Source: Clostridium sp. OS1-26
GTDB lineage: Bacteria > Bacillota > Clostridia > Clostridiales > Clostridiaceae
Reading direction: 5' to 3'
Length of the DNA stretch: 64,000 nt
Assembly (NCBI RefSeq): GCF_030915445.1
Contig: NZ_CP133264.1
Location: 496,001-560,000 of the forward strand
Position 1 is the first letter of the stretch. Every line of letters starts with the position of its first letter. The notes beneath the pieces are model-generated. The model ran no database searches, had not been told where the DNA came from, and saw only the letters and a list, made by a program, of their open reading frames with translations. Below, piece after piece: positions 56,921 through 64,000 of the stretch. A program made the translations under genes and the position numbers.

Positions 56921-58745
56921 AGCACTTCCCTTCCAATTTAGTGTTTACTCCACAATTTGTACACCCCATTCTGCAATCAGGTGTTAACTCTGCTTTTTTT
57001 GCCATTTCATTTTCTCTTATTAAGAATTCTTTGGAAACCCCTATATCTAAGAAATCCCATGGAAGTATTTCATCATAACTTCTTTCTCTATATGAATAAA
57101 AATCTCCATCTACTCCACATTCTTTAAAAGCTTCCATCCATGCGTCATAGTTGAAATACTCTGACCAGCCGTCAAATTTAGCTCCTTTTTCAAAAGCCTT
57201 TACTAAAACATCACAGACTCTTCTGTCTCCTCTTGCAAATATAGCTTCTAAATAGCTCACAGGAGTTTCATGCCAGTTGTAAGAAATACTTCTGCTTTTT
57301 ATAGCTCCTCTTAATGCTTTTATTTCTTCCTTCACATCTTCCATTCTTATTTGTGGCACCCACTGGAACGGAGTAAAGGCCTTAGGAACAAATATAGCAG
57401 TGCTTACAGTAACCTTTAACCCTTTCTTTCTCTTATCTTTCGGAACTTTAAAGTACTGATCTGTTACTTTTTCAGCTAAATCTGCTATACCTATCACATC
57501 TTCAATAGTTTCATATGGTAATCCTATCATAAAATATAGTTTTATTGTGGACCAACCAGATTCAAAAGCATTTTTTACTGAATCCATTAAATTCTGCTCA
57601 GTTACCCCTTTATTTATAACATCTCTCATTCTTTGTGAACCAGCCTCTGGTGCAAATGTTAATCCTGTTTTTCTAACCTTTTGTATTTCATTTATTAGAT
57701 CCACAGAGAAAGAATCTATTCTTAATGATGGTAGAGATACTCCTACCTTTTCTTTTTCATACTTTTCAATAAATTTATGAATTAGATTTTGTAAATCTGA
57801 GTAATCACAGATGCTTAATGATGTTAATGATATTTCTGGATATCCTGTATTCTTTAAAAGTTCTTCTACTGTTTCTAAAAGTTTATCTGTGCTCTTTTCT
57901 CTCACAGGTCTATATATCATTCCTGCTTGGCAGAATCTACATCCCCTAGTACATCCTCTAAAGGTTTCTAAAGTTATTCTATCATGTACTATCTCAGTAT
58001 AGGGAACAATTAAGTTTTTAGGATAAACTACATCATTAAAGTTCTTTATTATTCTCTTTTTAACTACTGCTGGTACATCATCATATAGAGGCTTAAATTC
58101 TTTTATTGTTCCATCTTCTTTATATTCTACTGAATAGAGTGATGGAACATAAATACCCTGTATATGTGATACCTCTCTTAAAAATTCTTTTTTACTCTTA
58201 CCCTTATACTTTCTATAAAGATCCATAATCTCTTCCATTTGCTCCTCTCCTTCGCCTATAGCAAAGAAGTCAGCTATATCATAAAGTGGCTCAGGATTAT
58301 AAGCGCAAGGACCTCCACAAAATACAATAGGATCATCCTCTCCTCTTTCTGAAGCCCTTATAGGTACACCAGCTAAATCCAACATATTTAGTATGTTAGT
58401 ATAACTCATTTCGTATTGAAGTGTAAAAGCAATAAAATCAAAGTTATTTATAGGATCTTTGCTTTCCAATCCATAAAGAGGAATATTATTCTCTCGCATT
58501 TGCTTTTCCATATCAGGCCATGGAGCAAAAACTCTTTCACAATAAGTATCTTTTCTTTCATTTAAAATATGGTAAAGAATTTTCATCCCCAAATGTGACA
58601 TTCCTACTTCATAAACATCTGGAAAACAAAATGCAAAACGAATATCTACTTTATTTTTATCTTTATTATAAGAATTTAACTCTCCACCTATATAACGCGC
58701 AGGTTTTTCTACTTTAAACAATATATCATCAGTAACCTTATTCAT
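56889..58745 (-). CDS. TIGR03960 family radical SAM protein (B12-binding-like N-terminus)
   Basis: 618 residues. The N-terminal cobalamin-binding-like fold includes FPDVYEVGMSHLGMKILYHI; the radical SAM cluster motif is FRGCTRGCRFCQAGM (CxxxCxxC). A C-terminal cysteine-rich tail (CRMGCTNCGVN) adds possible iron-sulfur ligands. Substrate unknown. The ATG at 58745 follows AGGAGG; an upstream GTG-type start is unlikely. Overlaps TIGR03936. Confidence 0.92.
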   Translation of the reverse strand: MNKVTDDILFKVEKPARYIGGELNSYNKDKNKVDIRFAFCFPDVYEVGMSHLGMKILYHILNERKDTYCERVFAPWPDMEKQMRENNIPLYGLESKDPINNFDFIAFTLQYEMSYTNILNMLDLAGVPIRASERGEDDPIVFCGGPCAYNPEPLYDIADFFAIGEGEEQMEEIMDLYRKYKGKSKKEFLREVSHIQGIYVPSLYSVEYKEDGTIKEFKPLYDDVPAVVKKRIIKNFNDVVYPKNLIVPYTEIVHDRITLETFRGCTRGCRFCQAGMIYRPVREKSTDKLLETVEELLKNTGYPEISLTSLSICDYSDLQNLIHKFIEKYEKEKVGVSLPSLRIDSFSVDLINEIQKVRKTGLTFAPEAGSQRMRDVINKGVTEQNLMDSVKNAFESGWSTIKLYFMIGLPYETIEDVIGIADLAEKVTDQYFKVPKDKRKKGLKVTVSTAIFVPKAFTPFQWVPQIRMEDVKEEIKALRGAIKSRSISYNWHETPVSYLEAIFARGDRRVCDVLVKAFEKGAKFDGWSEYFNYDAWMEAFKECGVDGDFYSYRERSYDEILPWDFLDIGVSKEFLIRENEMAKKAELTPDCRMGCTNCGVNTKLEGKCFEGAIFNKIQ

Positions 58746-58815
58746 TGAAAATCCTCCTCTTGTGTATATCACATTTTTATATTCTAACATAATAAATTAT
58801 AAATTTAAAATATAA

Positions 58816-58950
58816 TTTTTATCCGATGACTATCCGCTCTAATATTCTCACTTCTAGAAGTGAGAATAAAGAGCGGTTACGTCCCTGGATAACGATTTCT
58901 AAGCATAAGGTAAAATTAAAATTTTATCTTATGCTAAGAACTCTGTTTAT
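58816..58950. repeat. Intergenic hairpin repeat, copy 1
   Basis: Contains TTTTATCCGATG (58817-58828), stems CCGCTCT/AGAGCGG and ATTCTCACTTC/GAAGTGAGAAT, and AAGAACTCTGTTTAT (58936-58950). The same two short motifs recur at 62496-62524, and the first (inverted) at 60731-60741. Confidence 0.55.
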
Positions 58951-59819
58951 CTTTCGTTGTTTTCTATTTTCATAAATTCTTCTATGGTAATATTCCCATA
59001 GGTTTTTAAAGCGCTAATTATTTCTTCCTCATAAATTATGTCCATAACTTTCATCTCTTCATCTAGAACTGTGAAAACATTATATTTATTTTTATCAAAT
59101 AGAGCCATTACACTTAATAAATCTTTTTTATAATATATAGAGGTATTCTTATTTTCAATATAACCCCTATATATAAATTTATATTTCTTTTTTATAATAT
59201 CTCCCATAATTATATATGATATCCTTTCATTCTCTTTGAGTGATGATATTATAATAAATATACCTATTATTCCTATACTAAAACTATTATTGCCTTTTAA
59301 GAATAACAATATATAAATAAGCATAATTACTGATCCAATAATTATACTAGTAGTAATCATTATTTTATTAGACTTTTTATACATAAACTTAAAGTTCAAT
59401 ATATCTCTTAATATTCTTCCACCATCCAATGGGAATGCAGGAATAAGGTTAAATAATCCTATAGCCAAATTCCCTTGAAATAACATATAGAGTTCCCTAC
59501 AGGGAAATTCCTTATGTAAAATAAAAAAAACAATACATAGAACTAGATTTGCCATAGGTCCAGATATAGATATAATTAAATCTTCTTTTGGAGATGCCTC
59601 ATCAAGTTCTCTAAATCTTAATGCCGCCCCAACAATCATAAGTTCTATATCAAAACCGGAAAAATTATAATATCTAGCAACCAAATAATGAACAAATTCA
59701 TGAATAATAACAATAAAAAAAGAATAAATTAATTGTCCTTTGTATCCTATAACAATTAAAAATATTATATAAGGAACAAAATACCTACTTACTTTAACCA
59801 CAGAATTACCTCTATACAT
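58947..59819 (-). CDS. M50 family site-2 protease-like metallopeptidase (SpoIVFB-type)
   Basis: 290 residues, six membrane segments. The zinc motif is in IVIIHEFVHYLVARYY (HExxH) and the second metal segment is NLIPAFPLDGGRILRDIL. A short C-terminal CBS-like region follows (SVMALFDKNKYNVFTVLDEE). These intramembrane proteases process pro-sigma-K in sporulating bacteria. The ATG overlaps the stop of the M23 gene by one base (TAATG), the same pairing as spoIVFA-spoIVFB. Confidence 0.85.
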   Translation of the reverse strand: MYRGNSVVKVSRYFVPYIIFLIVIGYKGQLIYSFFIVIIHEFVHYLVARYYNFSGFDIELMIVGAALRFRELDEASPKEDLIISISGPMANLVLCIVFFILHKEFPCRELYMLFQGNLAIGLFNLIPAFPLDGGRILRDILNFKFMYKKSNKIMITTSIIIGSVIMLIYILLFLKGNNSFSIGIIGIFIIISSLKENERISYIIMGDIIKKKYKFIYRGYIENKNTSIYYKKDLLSVMALFDKNKYNVFTVLDEEMKVMDIIYEEEIISALKTYGNITIEEFMKIENNER

Positions 59820-60607
59820 TATTTTTTGGCTATATTAAAATAATCATCTGGATTTTTATTTTCTCCCATGTATAAAAGCTCAAAATGAAGATGCGGTCCA
59901 GTAGATTTGCCCGTATTGCCACTTTTGGCTATAATCTGACTCTTTTTAACCGCATCTTCTTTTCCTACAAGTATTTCATTTAAATGTCCATATTTAGTTT
60001 CTATGCCACCACCATGATCTATCAGAATATACTTACCTAACTGCTTATCCTCACCACAAATTTTTATTCTGCCACTATAAGCGGCTTTTACCTCTGTATT
60101 TTCCTTAGCATCAATGTCTACTCCCTCGTGAAACTTTTTTTCTTTTGTCATGGGATCCTCCCTATACCCAAAAGGAGATGTTTCTATTCCTGCTACAGGA
60201 AGTACAAATTCATTTTTAATCTTGTTATCCACAGTTTCATTTCCAGTAACTTTACTTCTTATCTCTTCAATTATATTAATAATCTTGTCTTGAAATTTTC
60301 TAATATCTATACTTTTATATTTCTCTTTTAAATTAGTATATTCATAGTTTTGATTTAGAATTTGTTTAGAATAATTGTATACCGCCTGAGTTTTAGGTGT
60401 TACTATTAACTTACAGCTTAAAACAATCATAAATAGAATAAGCACACCTATTAAGTCTCTTGTTATTCTTGATAACCAATAATTTTTTTTAAATTTTTCT
60501 GTATTATTATAGCCAAAACTTTTATTATAAGATGGAAAATACCTTGTCTTGCTGCTCTTTTTTAAAGAATTATAATAACTTTCGTACTCTGAGTTATAAT
60601 TTCCCAT
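59819..60607 (-). CDS. M23 family (LytM domain) membrane-anchored protein (SpoIVFA-like)
   Basis: 262 residues. An N-terminal cytoplasmic part, one membrane segment (LIGVLILFMIVLSCKLI), a linker, then the LytM domain with HEGVDIDAKENTEV, YILIDHGGGIETKYGHLN and GPHLHFELLY; the metal ligands His, Asp and HxH appear present. Paired with the M50 protease, it is probably SpoIVFA-like and inhibits or anchors it. GGGAGG precedes ATG 60607. Confidence 0.85.
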   Translation of the reverse strand: MGNYNSEYESYYNSLKKSSKTRYFPSYNKSFGYNNTEKFKKNYWLSRITRDLIGVLILFMIVLSCKLIVTPKTQAVYNYSKQILNQNYEYTNLKEKYKSIDIRKFQDKIINIIEEIRSKVTGNETVDNKIKNEFVLPVAGIETSPFGYREDPMTKEKKFHEGVDIDAKENTEVKAAYSGRIKICGEDKQLGKYILIDHGGGIETKYGHLNEILVGKEDAVKKSQIIAKSGNTGKSTGPHLHFELLYMGENKNPDDYFNIAKK

Positions 60608-60882
60608 AGATAAAATTGCCTCCCAATTTTTTATTAACAGGATTCTTGGTTTCAGATGAATTTTAAATTCCATCTGAAACCAAGAATCCGTTATCCAAGA
60701 TCGTAGCGCCACTTTGTTAGTGGCGGTAAACATCGGATAAACTGTTCGTATAATGTAACTTCACATAGTTACTGATATATTATATATATTTTAAAATCTA
60801 TAGTTTTATGACTTTAAGATACCTAAACACTCTTAGCAATCTATATAATGGGGCAATATTATGAGATTTCAAACTAGAAAAT
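60608..60882. other. Intergenic region with dyads upstream of the M23 gene
   Basis: Contains GGTTTCAGATG ... CATCTGAAACC near 60643-60685, CGCCACT/AGTGGCG near 60708-60726 and the inverted CATCGGATAAAC at 60731-60742. It resembles the other hairpin-rich intergenic repeats in this block. Confidence 0.5.
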
Positions 60883-60911
60883 AAGCTCTAGCAAATTACT
60901 TGCTAGAGCTT
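60883..60911 (-). terminator. Terminator of mgsA
   Basis: AAGCTCTAGCAA and TTGCTAGAGCTT perfect 12-base arms with a T-rich tail on the minus strand. Confidence 0.88.
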
Positions 60912-60919
60912 GTACAAAA

Positions 60920-61300
60920 CTATTTAGATTCTTGACGATTCTTTAATGCCTTTACAAAAACTTCTGCTGAGCCTAAGTTAGTTGCAAGGGGTACACAGTG
61001 AACATCACATATTCGTAGTAATGCATTAACATCTGGTTCATGTGGCTGAGAAGTAAGAGGATCTCTTAAAAAAATTATAAAATCCATCTCTCCTTGTGCT
61101 ACTTTTGCACCTATTTGCTGGTCTCCTCCTAAAGGTCCTGAAAGAAATCTATGAACTTTTAATCCAGTAATTTCAGTTACAAGACTTCCTGTTGTTCCCG
61201 TACCAAATAATTCATGCATTTCAAAAATGTCTCTGTATCTTTTTACAAATTCTATCATGTCATCTTTCTTTTTATCATGTGCAACAAAAGCAATTCTCAT
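60920..61300 (-). CDS. mgsA: Methylglyoxal synthase
   Basis: 126 residues. [50 protein letters not shown] and [20 protein letters not shown] are all diagnostic; the catalytic Asp in GGDQQIG is present. It converts dihydroxyacetone phosphate to methylglyoxal. The ATG at 61300 has a GGGGG site at suitable distance; one at 61309 is also possible. 14 bases after rodA. Confidence 0.93.
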   Translation of the reverse strand: MRIAFVAHDKKKDDMIEFVKRYRDIFEMHELFGTGTTGSLVTEITGLKVHRFLSGPLGGDQQIGAKVAQGEMDFIIFLRDPLTSQPHEPDVNALLRICDVHCVPLATNLGSAEVFVKALKNRQESK

Positions 61301-61313
61301 AACATTCATCCCC

Positions 61314-62432
61314 CTAAAAATTGATTTTCTTTTTTCTCATTCCTATATTTAAAACAAGTCCTAAGCTCATAAAGCCTGTTAGCATGGAGCTGCCTCCGTA
61401 ACTCATAAATGATAACGTAATACCGGTTATAGGCACTAACCCTATAGTCATACCTATATTTTGTAATATAGAAAACATCATAGTAGAAACTACACCTACA
61501 CAAATTATAGATCCAAATCTATCTTTAGAATTTTGGGCTATCTTTATAAGTTTATAGATAATTATTCCATAGAGCACTAATAAAATTATTGCTCCAAACA
61601 AGCCCCATTCTTCTCCTACAACAGAAAAAATAAAATCTGTATGAGCTTCTGGAATAAATCCTCCTGCTATCTGGGTGCCTTTTAAGAATCCTTTGCCTAG
61701 GATTCCACCAGATCCTATTCCTATTTGAGACTGTTTAAGCTGGTAGCTAATGCCTAAATCATATGCATCTGGATTTATAAATGAAATTAATCTGTTTTTC
61801 CAGTAGTCCTCCATTAGAGGTGAGTTCCAGACTATAGCAACAAGTGCAATTAAACTCATAATTCCGCCGCCTATTATTTTTAAATCTAATCCAGCTGCAA
61901 AAAATATTCCTAGGACAATAAAAAAACAAACCATAGTCATCCCCATATCAGGCTGAATTACTATTAAAAGCATAGGAAGTGCAGCGTAAGCAGCCAATTT
62001 GAAGAAATTTTTCACATTGTTAATTTTTCCCTCCATACTATCCAATTGCTTTGCAAGCATTATTATCATACCTAGCTTGGCAAACTCGGAAGGCTGCATA
62101 GAAAATCCTCCTATTTTCATCCAAGATGAAGCTCCATTGACAGTAGATTTAAATATCGTATCATTTAATATAAGTAGAAAAATCCCAAACCAATATATTA
62201 TATTAGCATATCCTTGAATTATAGAATAATCAAATATCAAAATACAATAAGTAAGTATTAACCCTACAACTAACCAAATAAGCTGGTTTCTCGTAAAACT
62301 GTTTCCATATCTTAAATGCGTAGCACTATATATATTCATGGTTCCAAATACTACTATAAGTATAACAGCTATTATAACTGTAAAATCTAGTTCTCTTAGA
62401 AGTTTTCTACTAATAATTATTTTATCTAGCAT
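61314..62432 (-). CDS. rodA: RodA, peptidoglycan glycosyltransferase of the elongasome
   Basis: 372 residues, about ten membrane segments (SEDS family). The landmarks [50 protein letters not shown] and [22 protein letters not shown] [20 protein letters not shown] contain the catalytic Asp. It polymerises lipid II in rod-shape elongation. Here it sits between minCDE and mgsA, the usual clostridial order. Confidence 0.94.
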   Translation of the reverse strand: MLDKIIISRKLLRELDFTVIIAVILIVVFGTMNIYSATHLRYGNSFTRNQLIWLVVGLILTYCILIFDYSIIQGYANIIYWFGIFLLILNDTIFKSTVNGASSWMKIGGFSMQPSEFAKLGMIIMLAKQLDSMEGKINNVKNFFKLAAYAALPMLLIVIQPDMGMTMVCFFIVLGIFFAAGLDLKIIGGGIMSLIALVAIVWNSPLMEDYWKNRLISFINPDAYDLGISYQLKQSQIGIGSGGILGKGFLKGTQIAGGFIPEAHTDFIFSVVGEEWGLFGAIILLVLYGIIIYKLIKIAQNSKDRFGSIICVGVVSTMMFSILQNIGMTIGLVPITGITLSFMSYGGSSMLTGFMSLGLVLNIGMRKKKINF

Positions 62433-62495
62433 ATCAATTTATCCCTCCAATACAAATATGATTATACCATACTGAAAAAAAAAATCTATGTACAA

Positions 62496-62595
62496 TTTTA
62501 TCCGATGCCAAGAACTCTGTTTATTCAATAACTAACGCCTCTAATACTCCATCTTACATAAAATGAGGTATTAGAGGCGTTAGTTATATGAATAA
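62496..62595. repeat. Intergenic hairpin repeat, copy 2, with 20-bp perfect arms
   Basis: ATAACTAACGCCTCTAATAC (62528-62547) and its exact complement (62568-62587) enclose 20 bases. Outside are TTTTATCCGATG and AAGAACTCTGTTTAT as in copy 1. No T run follows on the minus strand, so it looks more like a mobile intergenic repeat than a terminator, although it may stop transcription between minE and rodA. Confidence 0.65.
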
Positions 62596-62599
62596 CAAT

Positions 62600-62869
62600 T
62601 TATTTATTCATTTTCATTTTCTTAATTGGTATACTTGCAATTAAAGCTGGCGACTCTCCTGGAAGCTCCTCCATTTTAGCCATCTTTACATCGATTTCTT
62701 CATTATCAATTTCAAAATACTTAGAAATAACCTTTAATATATCCTCTCTTATAGACTCTAGTATTTCTGGAGGAACATGAGCCCTATCATGTATTAAAAT
62801 CAATTTTAGTCTTTCTTTTGCCATATCCTTAGGGGAAGGTTTTGTGGAAAATATTTTAAATAAGTCCAT
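62600..62869 (-). CDS. minE: Cell division topological specificity factor MinE
   Basis: 89 residues. The MinD-binding helix region (KDMAKERLKLILIHDRAHVP) and C-terminal dimerisation domain are clear. It stimulates MinD ATPase and drives Min oscillation, so this organism uses MinE in addition to or in place of DivIVA. 12 bases after minD. Confidence 0.94.
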   Translation of the reverse strand: MDLFKIFSTKPSPKDMAKERLKLILIHDRAHVPPEILESIREDILKVISKYFEIDNEEIDVKMAKMEELPGESPALIASIPIKKMKMNK

Positions 62870-62881
62870 ATTACAACCTCC

Positions 62882-63679
62882 CTACTTAATACCAAATAAT
62901 TTTTTTATTGATGAAAATATGCCCTCATTTCCATCGCTTAGTTCAATAAAAGGAACTGTTTCACCAGTTATTCTTTTTGCTATATTTCTGAAAGCTTGTC
63001 CTGAAATTGCTTTATTATCTAAAACTACAGGCTCCCCTTTATTTGTAGAAATAGTGATGCTTCTATCATCTGGAACTACACCAATTAGCTTTATTGCTAA
63101 GCTGTCGAGAATGTCGTTAACATCTAGCATATCTCCATTTTTAGTCATTTGATAGTTTATTCTATTTACAATTAATTGATGGTCTTCTAATCCCTTAGCA
63201 TCCAGTTTTCCAATAACTCTATCAGAATCTCTAACAGATGTTACCTCAGGATTAACTACGACTAAAGCTCTATCTGCGCCTACTACTGCATTCTCAAAGC
63301 CCTGTTCAATACCAGCGGGACAATCTATTATAATATAATCAAATTCTTTCTTTAATTCGTTTACTAAATTAAGCATTTGCTCTTGTGTCACATCATCTTT
63401 ATCTCTAGTTTGTGCTGTAGGAAGTAAATATAGATTTGGAAATCTCTTATCCTTTATTAGTGCCTGTTTTAATCTGCATTTATTTTCTACTACATCTAAA
63501 AGTGTAAAAACGATTCTATTTTCAAGTCCCATTAAAACATCTAAATTTCTTAGTCCAGTATCACCATCTACAACAACAACACTCTTACCAATGGCTGCCA
63601 GTGCTGTTCCTATATTAGCTGTAGTGGTAGTTTTACCGACTCCACCTTTGCCTGATGTTACTACAATAGCTTCTCCCAT
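62882..63679 (-). CDS. minD: Septum site-determining ATPase MinD
   Basis: 265 residues. Deviant Walker A TSGKGGVGKTTTTANIGTAL, VVVDGDTGLRNLD, DYIIIDCPAGIEQGF, and a C-terminal membrane-targeting helix (GIFSSIKKLFGIK). Binds the membrane with ATP and recruits MinC. Middle gene of minC-minD-minE. Confidence 0.97.
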   Translation of the reverse strand: MGEAIVVTSGKGGVGKTTTTANIGTALAAIGKSVVVVDGDTGLRNLDVLMGLENRIVFTLLDVVENKCRLKQALIKDKRFPNLYLLPTAQTRDKDDVTQEQMLNLVNELKKEFDYIIIDCPAGIEQGFENAVVGADRALVVVNPEVTSVRDSDRVIGKLDAKGLEDHQLIVNRINYQMTKNGDMLDVNDILDSLAIKLIGVVPDDRSITISTNKGEPVVLDNKAISGQAFRNIAKRITGETVPFIELSDGNEGIFSSIKKLFGIK

Positions 63680-63693
63680 TTACATTACCTCCA

Positions 63694-64000
63694 TTAAATA
63701 AATTTATTAGGCAAATATGGTTCTACAATTATTGTATCACCTTTAACTCTAGCAACTTCCGGATAAGGAGGCTTAACGTTATCCTCTGGTGACCTTGTCA
63801 TTATATCTGCAATCTGTAATATTTCAGGTTGTAAATAAAATGCTGCTACAATAGCCTTAGGATTTCCCCCATAACCTGCGTGTGCATATCCTCTTAAAGC
63901 TCCAAGAACGATTATATTGCCACCAGCATATATTTCTGCGCCGGCATTAACGTCTCCAACAATAACTACATTTCCAGGGTAATTTATAACTTGACCGCTT
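63694..64000 (-). CDS. minC: Septum site-determining protein MinC (C-terminal part, cut by window edge)
   Basis: The last 101 codons are in the window. [39 protein letters not shown] and the C-terminal [20 protein letters not shown] form the beta-helical MinC C-terminal domain that binds MinD and polymerises. The N-terminal FtsZ-inhibiting domain lies beyond 64000. 14 bases upstream of minD. Confidence 0.93.
   Translation of the reverse strand, partial: SGQVINYPGNVVIVGDVNAGAEIYAGGNIIVLGALRGYAHAGYGGNPKAIVAAFYLQPEILQIADIMTRSPEDNVKPPYPEVARVKGDTIIVEPYLPNKFI

Noticed and set aside
61306..61503. A Tyr/Arg-rich open frame over the end of rodA
   Set aside because: It lies in another frame of rodA, on the same strand, with no ribosome site; a shadow of the membrane protein coding pattern.

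Overview
The window is a low-GC Firmicutes chromosome segment. Gene content and order (comEC-holA-rpsT, rplU-prp-rpmA-obgE, minCDE-rodA, a dacF-type carboxypeptidase, selenocysteine genes) point to a spore-forming Clostridium sensu stricto; I do not name a species. Three blocks can be separated.

Block 1 (1-18031) is chromosomal: rpsT, holA, comEC, a P-type ATPase whose catalytic motifs have decayed, then a peptide-nutrition cluster. That cluster holds a complete oppBCDFA oligopeptide ABC operon, two proton-coupled POT peptide transporters, a frameshifted Xaa-Pro peptidase and the tail of a second one.

Block 2 (18122-41900) is a 23.8-kb element inserted in the 3' end of selC (tRNA-Sec). A 63-bp identical direct repeat carrying the tRNA 3' end marks both boundaries, and an integrase gene sits against the intact tRNA. 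From the right it reads like a temperate phage left arm: integrase, repressor and Cro-like regulator with shared operators, excisionase-like protein, DnaD-like and DnaC-like replication proteins. From the left it has an FtsK-like translocase plus Replic-Relax module flanked by a 238-bp inverted duplication, then small unknown proteins and a lysis module (two holins, an amidase) in which every gene is broken. Between these arms sits the most interesting locus: a compact Cas12f1-type CRISPR effector (31016-32320), a tracrRNA-like non-coding region right after it, and a two-repeat, one-spacer CRISPR mini-array. A serine recombinase diverges from it, a zincin-like peptidase faces it, and there is no cas1/cas2/cas4.

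Block 3 (41869-64000) is chromosomal and mostly on the minus strand: selD-selA-selB-selC (selD itself has an in-frame UGA-Sec codon and a SECIS hairpin), a ComEA-like protein, a D-Ala-D-Ala carboxypeptidase, an RluD-type pseudouridine synthase, ridA, yqeK-nadD-yhbY, obgE-rpmA-prp-rplU behind an L21 leader, RNase G, a TIGR03936/TIGR03960 pair, M50 and M23 peptidases, mgsA, rodA, and minE-minD-minC (minC cut by the window edge).

Sequence quality matters. Several genes are split by a one-base loss in a homopolymer, including the essential holA, so some apparent pseudogenes are probably sequencing errors. Start codons were moved to the ATG/GTG/TTG with the best ribosome binding site wherever the longest open frame looked over-extended.
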